Source: Codonopsis lanceolata (Eukaryota > Streptophyta > Magnoliopsida > Asterales > Campanulaceae). From it: a stretch of DNA of 64,000 bases. The number at the start of each line of letters is the position of its first letter. Position 1 is the first letter of the stretch. The stretch spans positions 36,337,632 through 36,401,631 of the forward strand of contig CM028377.1 of NCBI GenBank assembly GCA_013146195.2, given 5' to 3'. This document shows positions 9,931 through 22,562 of this stretch, piece after piece. The notes below the pieces were generated by a model, which had not been told where the DNA came from, ran no database searches, and was given only the letters and a program-made list of their open reading frames with translations. The position numbers and the translations under genes were made by a program.

Positions 9931-12321
9931 ATATATGTATATGCATTTATTCAGTTGGATTATTCAACTTATGCTTGCATTTGGTAAATAATGTCATGAA
10001 CATGTTCGTGGTATATGATTTACCTAAAAGTTGTAACTTTCTTCAGTGGCTCTTTTTTTTTTTTTTCCAATGTTCCGTGGCAGAACCTCTGATTGCAACT
10101 CTTTACATATGGACAATATTGTGGCCATAACTTGCTGATATTTTGTAGGTTAAGGATTTGGAAGTGGAACTTGAAACTACTAAACAGAAGAGTAAAGAAA
10201 ACCTTCAGCAAGCTATTTTAGTAGAAAGGGAAAGACTTACTCAAATGCAGTGGGATATGGAGGAACTAAGGCGAAAATCACTAGAAATGGAACTCAAATT
10301 GAAGTCTCAACAGGTCTTGGAGTAATTTTTGTCTGTCTTTTGTTATATTAATCTTCTTAAGCATTGGGGGGATGATCTCATTGATGATTAGTGAAACATT
10401 TCTAGGATGAACAGCCAGATTCCAAGTCCCCAAAAGTAACTATGGTTGAGGGGAAAGATATACTGCTGCAGGAATTGGATACTACTAGACAGCAGCTTGA
10501 GGACCTAAGGAGAAAGCATCAAGAGCTGGAAATGAAATCAAAAGCAGACGTTAAAGTCCTTGTTAAAGAGGTTAAATCACTTAGAAGTTCTCAAGCAGAT
10601 TTGAAGCAGCAGCTAAGTCAATCACTCATGGGAAAGTCTGAGGCTGAGGTACCTTATTGTCCCTTCACAGTGGCATGCTATAAATATCTGTTCCTTTTAC
10701 AGAAGGAATTCTTTTCATGTTCCTAAGGAGCACATTATTTACAAGATTTTCACGTTGTTCCATAATGGGTGCCCCTTTTTTGGTGTTTCAAGGAAACTTA
10801 GGAAGTCGGCTTTTAAGCAATTTCACTAGCACATATACATAAGTACCTTTATGTTCACCTTATAGCATTGCAAGTGCACATAAGGACACGATAGTTGGCA
10901 ATCGTGAATTTGGTAACTCATTTGAGAAGGGACACTCATTTTGGGACAGAGGTAGTAAGTACTAAGTAGTAACTAGTTGCTCTTTACTGCTTTTATTCCA
11001 CTATTAGACACGCCTTGTTGTTGGTCCTATATGTTTAGTAAACGAAAACTTCTCCTTGACCCTGCGCCCATCGTTTTTCTCAAGAGAGATTAGATATACT
11101 TGCTCCTTTTCACTAAAAAAATATTTTCTTTATAATTTCAATCAATCTGTGGACTTGCATGCTCTGCTAGTGGACAGGGGCTTTGTATGGATGTGACGGT
11201 TCAATTTGTTTTCTTAAAATTTTGTTGCATCCAGAAACTAATTCAACAAGAAAAACAAAACAAGGAGAGGGAAAAAGTTGCTAGAAGGAAGTTACTTCAT
11301 GAATGTGAAATTCTTCACAATCGGCTTCAAGAGTGCAACATGAACTTACTCAATGAAGCTGAAGATAAACCAGTCATGGATTCTTCCTCGGTACAAGATG
11401 CGTTGGATCTCCTAGCAATATCTGACAATCGGATAGAGCTTCTCCTTGCAGAGGTACATCTTATATTTCCTCCATCTCTCAGTTTCGGCTTCACATTCTT
11501 TTAGGCTCCTCGTGATTGGGACTTGGTACCTGGAGTCATCTTTCCAGTGATAGATCTGAAGGCTTCATTATTGCATATGAGTGGCTTGAAAGTTAAAATT
11601 TCTTGTTCCCTGATCTTTCCTAATCAAGGGTCCAGTGGTGTTTAATCCGTGATTGCTTAGTTCGGCTGCCAATGGGCTTGTAAAGACGAGGAATTCCTCG
11701 CTCTAATGTTCTTTTCTCTTCTGTCATTGACCCTAACTAGCACAAAGAGCATCGATTTGGAAGTGGCGTGAGGGTCATTCTGACCCATTACGTTTCTATT
11801 ATCCACATTGAAGCTTGAATATCAAGTTCTTGTCCTCCTCTGTACAAAGATAGAAAACGGAAATTGTTTGGGAAACTAACTTATAATGGTCACAGTAAGG
11901 ATCTGACCTAGGCCTTTGTCATTTAAAACTCGTTAGCATTTTTGTCATTTCATATCACTTACTGGTCATATGTCAAACTGATAACTAGTATTTTTGTCAT
12001 TTCAAATCTCTTACAGGACATGGCTCAGTTTCACTTTCTTCCCATTTTAAATTGTTTATACCTATTTTCTTGAAATTTGACCAGGCACAACTTTTAGCTC
12101 AAGAAGATAACCATGGCGTTTCTGCTGTTGATGGCTTTAGCAATGACAATGATGACTCGGGGACAACAGACCACGAGCTGAGGAATATGCTATCTAATAT
12201 CTTAATTGAGAATGTTGCGTTGAGAAAACAGGTGAATTCTGTTATCCGTTATGCTCTCAATATGGGCATTTCATCTGACAAAAACGATGATGCCCCTTCA
12301 GAGCAAATTGTAGAAAACTAG

Positions 12322-14551
12322 TATGTAGAGATGAGATGAAATTGGGTGAGCATTGTATATTTTGTCAAAATAGTATATGGGCACCCATCAATTCACCGTT
12401 ACCTTTGTGGGTAAAGAAAAGAAAACAAATATTTAGTATCCAAATAGTTAGTCTTCTAACATACGGCTGGTTCGCCATGTGCCAGACTACGACAGCCTTG
12501 TAATATCTGCTACTAAACTTGTCAGACTTTGAAATGACTGCTCTTGAAAGCCATGTATTATTTTTGAACTGACCTGAATAACGATGAGGGAGGGAAAATG
12601 AGAATACAATATATAGAACTGATACATGTCAAGGATGGTATTCCAAAATTAGTGACATTGCTTGATTTTATGAAGATTATGTTCTGGTGTGTGAAATAGT
12701 TCGTGTTTTACGTTTTTATGTTTTATTTTTAGAAATTTAGACACCTCCAAGGGGATCTGAGTAGGCTCGTCCAGTGATAACCCTGTGCAAGCAGTCCTTT
12801 GCCATGGCTTATGCACAACTGCTTACTTCTCTAAGAATTAAGGACCCATCTGAATCTCCAATCAGGGTCCAACGGCTCTGGTATTTTCTCTACTGCAATG
12901 ACGTAGGTGTCCTTGTCATTGGTCCCCTCCCCTGCAGTGATTGCCTCCTCGAATTGGACTCTACCAAAACCTTCCTGAACCCTCGCTGCCAAGCCCCCCT
13001 TCCAAACTGTCGACTCTCCTAGAAGACGCTTGCCCATTATGGAGGTTAAACCTCGAGATCTAGAGTGAATGCTCTTGAATAAATGATGCCAATCTCTTGC
13101 TCGTTCTTGGTCTGGTTTTGTCAGTCTTCAAGGCTTCTTAGTACTGCCTTATATAGTAGGATTGTAGGAGTCTTGGAGTCATTGAAGAACAAGTTTGACT
13201 CAATCACTTTAATCTGAAGTTAAAATGCATGAAATGCATCAAGTTGTTGGGGTTGAATCTCATTCATTAGTTGAGGTCTTTGACAATTAGTTGCGAAGGA
13301 AAATGACGCAGGCAACCTTTGTTGTTGAAGACACCCTTGAGTGACTTTGGTTTAGTTTCAATAAAATTACTATACATTAAAAGTATTAAAAGAAAAAAAA
13401 AGATATTCACTGTTATAAATGAGTTAGACTAAGTTATTTTATTTATTTTTGGATAGAAATTATGGAAGATTCCTTTTGAAATTGAAATTGGCTTATGGCT
13501 GTTTTAGATCCGATAAAAATTACATAAAACACTTAATACAACACTTATGAAGTACTTAATACATCGCTTTTGAAAATTATTGTACCAGAATACCTTTCAG
13601 GTGTTTTTTTAAAAAATAAATATGTTTTTGTTTTTTTAAATTTAAACCTAATTTAATTTAATTTAAACACAATTAATTACTAATTAATTTGATTAAGTTA
13701 CTAAGAGAAAAATTACCTGTGCATAAATATTAGATTGTAAAAAAAAAAAGAGCAGGGAATGTCAAAAAATTTCTCTCAGTAAAAATTACAAGAACTCAAA
13801 ACTTCCAAAAAATTTACTAATTTTGGAAGCAAATCGACAACTTAAGTGTTGAAATGTGGATATGGACGATGATAACGATATTACATTTACCACTGACACA
13901 TACTTTACGGTAATTTTACTTTCAATTGTTCGATTTTTATTCTAAATGTTCAATTTTTATCTGTTATCTTTTTTAAAGATTGTTTAAATGAAAAAAGAAA
14001 AGAAAAATCAAAAGGGCTTAGGGACTGGGTTATGGGCGGTCCCTAAAGGAAAGATTGGGCTTTGGACTACTTGGGTGGCAGTCCAAATGGGGGTGGTAGG
14101 CCTAGGGTCCGGTTGGCAAGCAGTCGGGCTGGGGGTTGTGGGCTTAGGAACTTCTGGGTCGGCAGTCCCTACGGGGTTCTAGGCTTTGGGACCGCTGATG
14201 GGCCAGGTTGTAAGGAAAGGGAACTGGCTCGGTGGACAGACTGCCCAGCAAGGCTTGAACTGGGCTGGTTTCATAAATTTCTGGAAAGTATTTGTATTTG
14301 TTTTTGAATTTTTTTAAAAATGAAATTTATCATTGTGACAATAAAAGTAGCAGAAGATGTTCAATAACACCAATAAAATATTATTTTATACAATTTGATC
14401 CCATAACTTTCAATTTGTACAACAAGACCCCTCTGATCACACTTAACGAGCTAGACTTTAACAACATCTATTTCACCGAACCATTTGGCCGCAAAAACAA
14501 TCAACTTTGGTTAGTGACATAGATTTGCACCGTACATGTTCACCCTAGTTT
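12322..14551. other. 3' UTR and downstream flank of EREX copy 1
   Basis: The first few hundred bases after the TAG stop are probably 3' UTR; I cannot place the poly(A) site. At 12760-13040 is a GC-richer block with open frames on both strands that matches no family I know. 13380-13990 is very AT-rich. 13990-14290 is G-rich with repeated GTGGGC/GGGCTTAGG words. All of it recurs downstream of copy 2 (37046-39289), so it predates the duplication. Confidence 0.5.
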
Positions 14552-14651
14552 NNNNNNNNNNNNNNNNNNNNNNNNNNNNNNNNNNNNNNNNNNNNNNNNN
14601 NNNNNNNNNNNNNNNNNNNNNNNNNNNNNNNNNNNNNNNNNNNNNNNNNNN
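14552..14651. other. Assembly gap (100 N)
   Basis: Exactly 100 Ns, the usual placeholder for a gap of unknown size. Duplication copy 1 stops at its left edge. The right side opens directly into an unrelated minus-strand LINE. The two sides should not be assumed contiguous. Confidence 1.
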
Positions 14652-17600
14652 GAGACCCTTAATAGGAGGCGGGGAATACAATGAGGGCATAAAAAATTGG
14701 ATATCTTGAGAATCACAAGCCAAGTTAGCGAAGCCATCGACAACTTTGTTGGCTTCTCGGAAAGCTTGATGAAGCGAATCTTGGCCGATTGTTGAAGCCA
14801 GAAGAATATCTACGAAAATGTAAACATACTTCCAAAAATATTATAATTTTCGAGATATCAACAATGATTTTGAGTCCATTTCAATGACAACATTATGGTA
14901 ATCTTGCTCATGGAGCCACGGGGAGACGAGAATGAAGCGCTTTCGGTTCGGCCATCATATTAGAACACTCACCATAAATTGAAGTAAATACATTCACCTT
15001 GAGAATTTCGAAGAATGCCACCTCCACTTAGGCCGGATTGCCCACGGCTAGCGCCATCTGAATTAAATTTAAAGGAACTTTGAAGGAGGGGGTTCCATAA
15101 AATAGCTTTGAACTTTAATTTGCTTGAAGAGGCCAAAGGAGATAGATGAGCTATCATGGAGATCGGATATGAAATAATTGGAAGCTTGGAGAATGGCCTT
15201 GAGTGCGATTTAACATTAAAAATCGGAGAGTGATTGAGAGGTTGCCATCAAAATAGCATGATTTCTGAATTTCCAAAGATGCCAAAGAATAAGAGATGGG
15301 ATAATGATGAAGGGAAGAGACCGGCGATAAAACCACCGGCGACGGCAGGTTGGATGTCACCAGTGAAAGGAACATCAAAATATTATGGAAATGGCCAAAT
15401 ATCTGTAGCCAATCTCTTTGGATAAGAAGACATGTTGAAAGTTTCAATATGTCTGAAAGCACAACATTGACACTTTGAGGCTAGCTGAATTCCTTTGTCA
15501 CTAAGACCTCATCGATAGGAAGGCGACGGAGAAAGCCAAATAAAGATACTTATTTTCCTCGGTATGCCATATAAAGGATGGGAACATCGATCTAGGATGA
15601 GCAAAGAGATCTCGGAGATGGCGAGCCAATGGAAAATTCTGGGATGGAGACAAAGTCCAGCTTTCTCGATCATCCTCATCTGCGAGAGAGATAAAATTTG
15701 GGCACGAATCTTTGTCTTTAACGGAAGAAGATAGAAAAATATAGGCTGCCATCATTTTGATTGGACACATTGGGCAAAAATTCACGAGTTGAGATATTAT
15801 AGACAATAGGCAAAGCCTCATTTAGATCACGAATCCGGTGATCATGCGAGGCGATTTCCTCGACCAAGAATCCGAGAAGATATGAGGGTGCTATATAGCG
15901 CGAGCCTTAAGCATTCGACTCAAGAATGAGAACCTTTCGGTGAGCAATCGGGATGGTGCCGAGGCAATATCTAGCCTTCAAGTAGGATGTCCAAGATTGG
16001 AAACAATGCGGAATCGCCACCACAATTTCAACCCATAGGCGCACATAAGTCGCCATAGAGAAAAGTCCAAGACCTCCTTCGACAAGAGTCTCGACAAATA
16101 GACCAAGAAATCCGGGACTCTTTGTCTCCTTCCAACCGCCTCGTAAAATTAGAACACATCCTATCAATCATTTTCACAACGCATTTTGAGGGTCTATAGA
16201 TGCAATTTGATAACTTGTGATGGAATAAAGAACATGTTTGATAAGAGTTATTCTCGCCCCTTTGTCAAGAAATGGTCCCGCCCAAGAGCGTGCGTTTTGG
16301 AGTTTGAGAAGAAGGGAATCAAAATAAGGTTTCTTTTTGCGACCATAGTAAAGAGGACAAATTTTATATGTAATAGGAAGAGAACCCTTCCGAAATTCAA
16401 AACAGATTGGATCAGTTACAACGAGAAGTATCTGTGGAAGGAGCAACATAGTATGAACTTTTAGCTCGATTAATAAGTCAGCCCGTATGCCTTCATAAGA
16501 CCGAATAAGATGATTAAGCCGAGAAAGAGAAACCTTGCTTCCATTGAAAAGATTATAATGTCATCAAGAAAGGCAAGATGGGAAATAATTGGACACCCAC
16601 TAACAAATGAGTAGATATAGGATGAAGATTGGGAATGAAGTCGATTAATGCTACCGCTTAAAACTTCGCAGCCTATGATGAAGAGACTGAGAGAGGGGTC
16701 CTCGCGAAGGCCCCGAGATGAAGGAAAGAAACCAAGAAGGTCGCCATTAATGAGGACGTAAAACCAATTGTCGATATAAGGCGCCAAACCGATCTATAAA
16801 TACCTCATGAAAACCAAACTTGCGAGGACACCGGTAAGAAAAACCCAAGACACCCTATCAAAGGCTTTAGCCATGTCAAGTTTAATCGCAACATTGACCC
16901 AAAGAATCTTTTTCCCCGATGGCACATCATTTCCTCGAGCAAGAAGGATATTATCCTCAATAATTCGACCCGTGAAGGCGCCCGATTTTCGTAAATTATG
17001 TGAGGCAAGATGACAAAGAAGCTCAGTTGAAAGGATTTTAGATATGACCTTAGAGTGGTTACACAGCTTATAGGTCTAAAATCCTTAAAAGAAGTAGGAA
17101 CATCAACCTTAGAATAGTGGCAATTAACGTGTTCGACCATGAACGTGGAAGAGTAAACCCCGAAAAACTCCAAAATAGCTTGGTGAAAATCAGACCAATA
17201 ATGTCCCAACAATAGAGTAAAATAGCCCAAAGGAAACCATCAGACTCAAGCACTATCCCCATTAAGACCGAAACCACGCCTTTACTTCGACAAAGAAGGA
17301 GGAGTTATTAGAGATTCATTCCAATCGGGCTATCAAAGAGGGGATCATATCCAAATTAGAAGGAGAAGTGCCTTCATCCGTAAGCCGAACTAAAATAGTG
17401 AACCGGCACTGCTTAATATCCGTGATCCGTTGAGAGAAGAGTGCCGCCTTCATCATGGATAGAATGGATGTGGAGGCGACGCTGAGTTTGTTTGACGATG
17501 CATGAAAAGCTTCGAAGTTTCTTGACCTTTTTGCAACCATTTGATTTTAGTTTTCTCGACGCCAATAAGCTTCCTCTCCTCAGAACAAGAATCGCTTGAG

Positions 17601-18660
17601 AGGCCCTGGCATTCATTAAATTCTCACTGCTCAAAGGAGAATTATTGATTTCATAAAGTAATTCCATTTCGCCACCTCATCTTCTCAGCCTTTAAGATTG
17701 TCAAAAATGTTGCCGAAAACAGATTTATTCCAAACTTTGACATTTCTGAGTTTACTAGAAAACCAACCATCGGCCTACCCACAACAAAGCCGATTCCAAG
17801 CTTGTTTAACAAGATCCTTAAAAGAATCGTGAGAAGTCCAAACATTTAGGAATTTGAAAGGAGCAAGATATGCAGTGACTTGACGAGCAATAGTAGTGAG
17901 TAAAGGAGAGTGATCGTAACAATTCCTCGTTGAGATGATGAACTGAAGTTAATCAAATGTGTCCACCAAGAAGCTGCATTAACAAAGACTCTATCAACTG
18001 CTGATGAATGGTGGTCGCTCAAAGACGCTTATTCCATGTAAAGTTGCTCCCGAAAAGCCCTGATCAATTAAACCCGCAGGCATAACAGCATGAAAGTCCA
18101 TAGCACCATTGCGATCCCATCCAACTCCCCCACTTTTTTCCTCGTGGTGAAGAATTATATTAAAACCTCCATTATCCAAGGGGTTTGAGAAAGTTCAAAG
18201 CACCGATCATATCATCCCAAAGATCTGACGATCACGCGAGAACATTAATAGGCCAAGAAAAGTGTTTAATATGGAGAGTAATATGCTGGGAAGTCTCTTG
18301 AACAAGTCTACAAGTAAAGCTGGATTTAATGAAAACCCATATGGAGCTGGCAGAATTAGAGAAAGAAAATCGAAAATTTAATCGACGAGTAATGAGAGCA
18401 ATTTTGGAAGGATCTAACATCGGCTCAAAATGGCAATGACAGATAATTTGTGAAGCTTAACAAGTCGCTTAAGACGGCCATCCGTTGGTTCGCTAATTCC
18501 ACTAACGCTCCAAAAAGAACTTTACAATCCATTAGGCACTAGTTTTAGATTCAGAAGCTGAGGACTTTACTGTCTTTGATCGAGTTTGTCTGATAACAGG
18601 AGCTGCAGGAATCTTGGGTTTATCAAAGAAAGAAATTTTTGACCGAAGCAAAGAATTATT
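14652..18660 (-). mobile_element. Decayed L1-type LINE, minus strand
   Basis: Read on the minus strand the domains are in LINE order but heavily broken. Endonuclease is at 18420-17994 (a degenerate MLDP start and a GGFNIILHHEEKSGG block standing for GDFNVILHPSEKSGG). Reverse transcriptase remnants are at 17300-16470 (SFKDFRPISCVT; SHLAFLDDIIIF for the catalytic LADDxxxF). The connection and zf-RVT region is at about 16450-15180, and the RNase H start at 15157-14969 (FKFNSDGASRGQSGLSGGGI). Many stops and frame changes interrupt it. The 3' end is lost in or near the gap. Its 5' edge abuts Athila pol sequence at about 18660, suggesting insertion into that element. Confidence 0.75.
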
Positions 18661-18668
18661 TTTGGGAA

Positions 18669-19640
18669 GAACCTCATTTATATAAAATGTGTTCCGACTC
18701 TATAATTAGGAGATGTGTTCCAGAACAAGATCAACAAAGTATTATGGCATTTTGTCATTAATACTCTTGTGGTGGTCATTTTAGTGGTAATAAAACTGCT
18801 AGAAAAATTATGCAATCTGGTTTATATTGGCCTTCTGTTTTTAGAGATTGTGACATATTTTATAAAATTTGTGATAAGTGTCAGAGAACAGGTGGAATAG
18901 GAAAAAGGAATGAAATGTCCTTGCATATAAATATGGTCATAGCGTGAAATTTTTGATGGTTGGGGTATTGATTTTATGGGTCCTTTTCAGTCTCTAATAA
19001 TTGTGAGTATATTTTAGAGTGATGTTGATTATGTGTCTAAATGGATAGAAGCTATTGAACGACTAAAAATAATGATGGAAAAACCATGGTCAAATTTGTG
19101 GAAGATATTTTTGCTCGGTTTGGAGTGCCTAAGGCCATAATTAGTGATCAAGGAACACACTTCACCAATAGATTGCTAAATACAGTCCTTAGAAAATATG
19201 GTGTAACTCACAAGTTAGCTACACCCTATCATCCCCAGACATCTGCCCAAGTAGAAGTGAGTAATAGACAGATAAAAGCAGTTTTAGAAAAGACTGTTAG
19301 ACCAAACCGTAAAGATTGGCAGTCTAAATTTAACGATGCTTTGTGGGCATACCAAACCGCATATAAGACCCCAATAGGAATGAGCCCTTACCGAATGGTG
19401 TATGGCAAAGCTTGTCATTTGCCAGTTGAAATTGAACATAGAGCCTATTGGTCGTCAAGGAACTTAACTTAGATTTAACCTGGCCGGTGAGGAAAGATCT
19501 GCATTCTAGTTAAATGAATTAGAAGAACATAGGTTAAATTTGTATGAGAATGCTAAAACTTATAAAGAAAAGACCAAGAAATACCATGATATGGGATTAG
19601 CCAACAAAATGTTCGTCGAGGACTAAAAGTATTACTTTTC
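18669..19640 (+). pseudogene. Athila-type integrase, broken
   Basis: The zinc-binding region is readable across frames (GGHFSGNKTARKIMQSG, then CDKCQRTGGI), followed by IFDGWGIDFMGPF. The open stretch 19086-19472 holds the central part of the core: FARFGVPKAIISDQGTHF (containing the second catalytic Asp), YHPQTSAQVEVSNRQIK (the catalytic Glu), ALWAYQTAYKTPIGMSPY and VYGKACHLPVEIEH. This last set is characteristic of the Athila/Tat lineage. Stops and frameshifts before and after show that it is inactive. Confidence 0.8.
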
Positions 19641-20780
19641 AATTGTAGACTCGGGTTATTCTCGGAAAAACTAAAATCAAAATGGTACGGTCCTTTCACT
19701 ATAGTTCGAATTTATCCTCATGGTGCAATTGATATTAGAAACAAGGACCAAATGAAATATTTAAAGTAAATGGTCACCGATTTAAACCATATCTTGAACC
19801 CATGTCACCAAGAGAACAATTGAACTTATTCGTCTACCGACAATGAACCACCAAATGATTAGGTTTGCGGTTAGGTCGAGCCAAAGACGCGTTAAACAAG
19901 TGCGCTAAGTGGGAGGCAACCCACTTTGATAATTTTATTTGATTTCGTAGTGTAATTTGAATATGCTATTCTCGTCTTATTTAATTTTGGACATTTAATT
20001 TAAAATTAAATATGCCAAAATTCAAGTTTGGGGGAGAAAAGCATCGTAATGTTGTATTTATATGTTGTTAATATTTTAGTTTAGAGTTTTTGTAGAATTT
20101 TTAGAGTGCGAGGAATGAAACGGACCTAACGGGCGTAATCTTATGCTGGAACATACCGAAGGACCAAACCGCAAAGCGCCAAATAGGTTGGAAACAAAAA
20201 AGGCATGCATGATGCGGAGACCTTGCGGATGCAAGGCATAAAAAACATTGCGGCCGCAAGCCCTTTCAATGCAAGAAGTGTGACCGTCAGCAAGACAACA
20301 ATCGCTCACGCGGATCGCCACCCTTAGGGACGCAAAGGACCTTGCAAAGAACAAGGTCCCCTTTTAAGCAAATGCAGATGGCAAAGATCACGATCACTCC
20401 GAAATTCTCCTCTCTAAGCACAACAAAGAACAAAATCTCTTTTCCTCACGTAATCCCGCGAAGGCTCTTCAAATCCCAAGAAAGATCCAAGGCTAGGTAC
20501 TCTCCCCCTCTTTACATCATCATAAAGGCTTCAAGAAGGAGTGACCTCCATATTTTCCTGAAAAGCTTCAAGAAACTCGCCAATCTTCCAAAGCTTGTAA
20601 TTCCAAGTAACTCTCACCTTCTCATTTCAATTTTTGTCGGATCAAAAAATATTTGCATGCTAGGGTGTTAGAGTTATTTTACGTAAAAATTATATTTTTG
20701 CATGCTTTAGTGTTTAGGTTGTAATTTTAATTTTTTAGAAGAGAGTAGATTCTTGCCAACTAATTTTTTGTGCCCAAAAT

Positions 20781-21870
20781 TAAATGGCCCCCAAGCGTAG
20801 AAATGTGTCCACTTCCCGCTCCCAAGAAGAGGAGCAAGATTATGATGTCCAACGCTTCTTTTTGAGGCATCTGAGAGCTACTCTAAGAAGCTCTCCAAGA
20901 CCATAATCCCTGAAAGGGGAATTAAGGCTCGTGACTTTGGCCTCCAACAACTTTAAGAACCGTAGGTGGACAACTTTATTCTCGGGCTGCCATCATGGCT
21001 ATCGTCTGTGAATTCTATGCCAACAGAAAATTAGCATAGACGGTGGTGTCCTTGAGACCGTTAGTGTTAGGGGTAGACGTTAGTTTTCGCCCCAAGACAT
21101 TAATGGTTACTATGGCACCTCTAACTCTGGAGTGGTGCCGACGATTACCACCGCCACCTTTCGCTCCTATCCTGCCGAGGTGGTTAATGCAACCATCTCA
21201 ACACCGGTGTGGTTTGGAACCGCAACCAAAACCCACCATTTGGTCCCTCTTTTATGGAGGAGTCCTTCTCATGAGCACCGACCTGTCAAAAATTTATTAG
21301 CACTGACTCATGCCTTCCACCACCAATACACCGTGACTTGGGCTAAGGCGCTTTTGATCTTCACCATCTTGAGGGTCTCTGCCGATGTTAGCCGCCCCGA
21401 TCAACCGGCCAAATTTCTTATTAGAGGTAACACAAATGTGGGATTCGTGTTCCCATATTTGATTACTGCATCAGTGATGAGGCAGAGTCAAAGCCCCAGA
21501 TGCTGAGAGGATTAGGAAGGTGCCCGCCATTACTAGGGCATTATTGTTTGAGAACGCCACCAAAGGAGAGAGGCCCTCGTGAGGAGGAGCCTAACGAGGA
21601 GGAGGATCCGCCTGGAGGCGATCTCCAACCGAGGAGATTGCCCTCGGTTGATATGATGAGTCGCCAGCTGGCACAAATGCATGCCAACTAGATCGACTTT
21701 TTGGTTAGGTTAACTGTGGGGCAAAATGTCTCCACATATTATGGGATGCCACCGGCACAATCCCCTCAGTTTCGCCCTCGTCAGTTATTTCCTCCCGACT
21801 CCCGAGTCGAGGCCCAAGTTTCTTCCTCTTCGTTAGTGGGCCTCGCTATGTCCTTTTATATTTGTCCTTC
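20781..21870 (+). pseudogene. Degenerate ORF in the Athila env position (plant transposon protein domain-like)
   Basis: Begins MAPKRRNVSTSRSQEEEQD. A region with FYAN, then HHLVPLLWRSPSHEHRPVKN and FHHQYTVTWAKALL, follows in shifting frames. These resemble the ORF usually found 3' of pol in Athila elements, often annotated as a putative plant transposon protein domain. The C-terminal part is acidic (EEEPNEEEDPP) then Gln/Pro-rich. At least two frame changes occur. No function is assigned beyond this positional family. Confidence 0.55.
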
Positions 21871-22000
21871 CCCATCAATCCTCTTATAGGTTCATCAATT
21901 TTGGGGACAAAATAGAAATTAAGTTTGGGGGAATAAGCTCGTAGTCTTAGGTCCTAGCCTAAGGAGGAGGTAGTGGACTACGCAGGGTGGGGAAAAATTT

Positions 22001-22500
22001 ATTTTCCCTCTATCGTGTCTTCTCCTCACCCGCCTTTCTTGCTTTTAAGTTTTTCTTATTTTCTGAAATGTTGCCTTGACCGTAATACACTAATATTTGG
22101 TTCTTGCGTGTTCCCATTATGGGGACCCATCATCAATTGTGTCATCATCATCTCCAAATTTTTATAAAAATTGAAAATAAAAAAAAAATTTTATTCAAAA
22201 TTTTCTTCCTCGAGTCTTGTGTGGTAGTTCTAGTCAATGAGGATTTAATGCAATGAACCACATAACTTTTCCATAGATCCTTCCAAATTTACTTCACTCG
22301 CAAAATTTCTTGATTTTCTCCAAATCTCTATGCACCTACACACCATAATTATGTATTGATTCGAATAGTTTTATAAAGTTTATAACACCCATTTCATTTC
22401 AACAAAATATGCATAAAAATATGATGAATAGCCGTCTGAACATGATCGTTCCATTGAATTGTAACTTATGGTCAATTGAGTTCCTGCAACAAATTTCCTC
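22001..22500. other. Unassigned stretch between the Athila remnant and the LINE
   Basis: AT-rich with no supported gene. It may contain the Athila 3' LTR start, since it follows a polypurine tract at about 21921, and the 5' UTR of the next LINE (the pyrimidine-rich TCTCTCTAG block at 22500-22540). I found no copy of the sequence that follows the LINE poly(A), so no TSD supports a 5' boundary here. Confidence 0.4.
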
Positions 22501-22562
22501 TCTTTTTTCTCTCTCTAGATTTTTCTCTCTAGTTTTTTCTAAGGTTTTGTCGCCTCTAGTTA

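Larger units (their letters stand above)
6914..10148 (+). other. Intron 6 of EREX copy 1 (3.2 kb, transposon-rich)
   Basis: This large intron is bounded by GGTAAGCC and TTTTGTAGG. It holds an antisense non-LTR tail at about 7921-8100 (TTTTTTTGATAAGTAA), a (CT)n run near 8256, a plus-strand LINE scar (about 8935-9930) and a MITE (8985-9346). None of the short open frames in it resembles a protein family. Copy 2 has the same intron at 31612-34871. Confidence 0.75.
4057..12321 (+). pseudogene. EREX: EREX/EREL-like PX-domain Rab5 effector, copy 1, frameshifted and lacking exon 1
   Basis: Exons 2-10, with GT-AG junctions throughout: 4057-4167, 4753-4851, 5016-5102, 5857-5969, 6105-6913, 10149-10313, 10406-10648, 11235-11453 and 12085-12321 (stop TAG). 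They match the plant EREX/EREL1/EREL2 family, PX proteins that bind GTP-bound Rab5 and PI3P and act in transport of storage proteins to the vacuole (established for Arabidopsis). Exons 2-5 encode the PX domain, with TVWPHDPRTGWSYC, the RRFNDF motif and a PPAPP loop. Exon 6 encodes a Ser/acidic-rich linker. Exons 6 (end) to 9 encode coiled coil. Exon 5 carries a net +4 bp change against copy 2, giving a TGA at 5908-5910 inside the PX domain. No exon 1 is recognisable at 1-4056. Either a decayed paralogue or a haplotype/assembly error. Confidence 0.85.
3641..14551. repeat. Segmental duplication, copy 1 (about 10.9 kb)
   Basis: Nearly base-for-base identical to 28323-39289, with the same orientation, introns and transposon scars. 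Differences are scattered substitutions, homopolymer length changes and a few small indels. Copy 2 has 25 bp (TATACATTGTTAGG...) in the TRIM LTR near 3730 that copy 1 lacks. The right end of copy 1 coincides exactly with the 100-N gap, so its true right edge is unknown. Identity looks like 99% or higher by eye. Confidence 0.95.
18665..22000 (+). mobile_element. Athila-like Ty3/gypsy remnant (3' half)
   Basis: Starts inside pol with a degenerate integrase zinc-finger region, runs through the integrase core, then has the env-position ORF and a polypurine tract. The spacer GTGGGAGGCAACCCAC (about 19909-19924) is typical of the region after Athila pol. AAGTTTGGGGGA tracts occur at about 20023 and 21921. 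Gag, protease and RT are missing, the left side having been cut by the minus-strand LINE. I could not place a 3' LTR with confidence; it may begin at about 21935 and be cut by the next LINE. Confidence 0.75.

Noticed and set aside
13988..14307. Gly/Val/Trp-rich open frames in the G-rich block after EREX copy 1
   Set aside because: Reading frames differ between the two duplicated copies, composition is driven by G-rich repeats, and no homology is recognisable.
14552..14651. Treating the two gap sides as one continuous locus
   Set aside because: Exactly 100 Ns signals unknown distance, and the two sides carry unrelated sequence.
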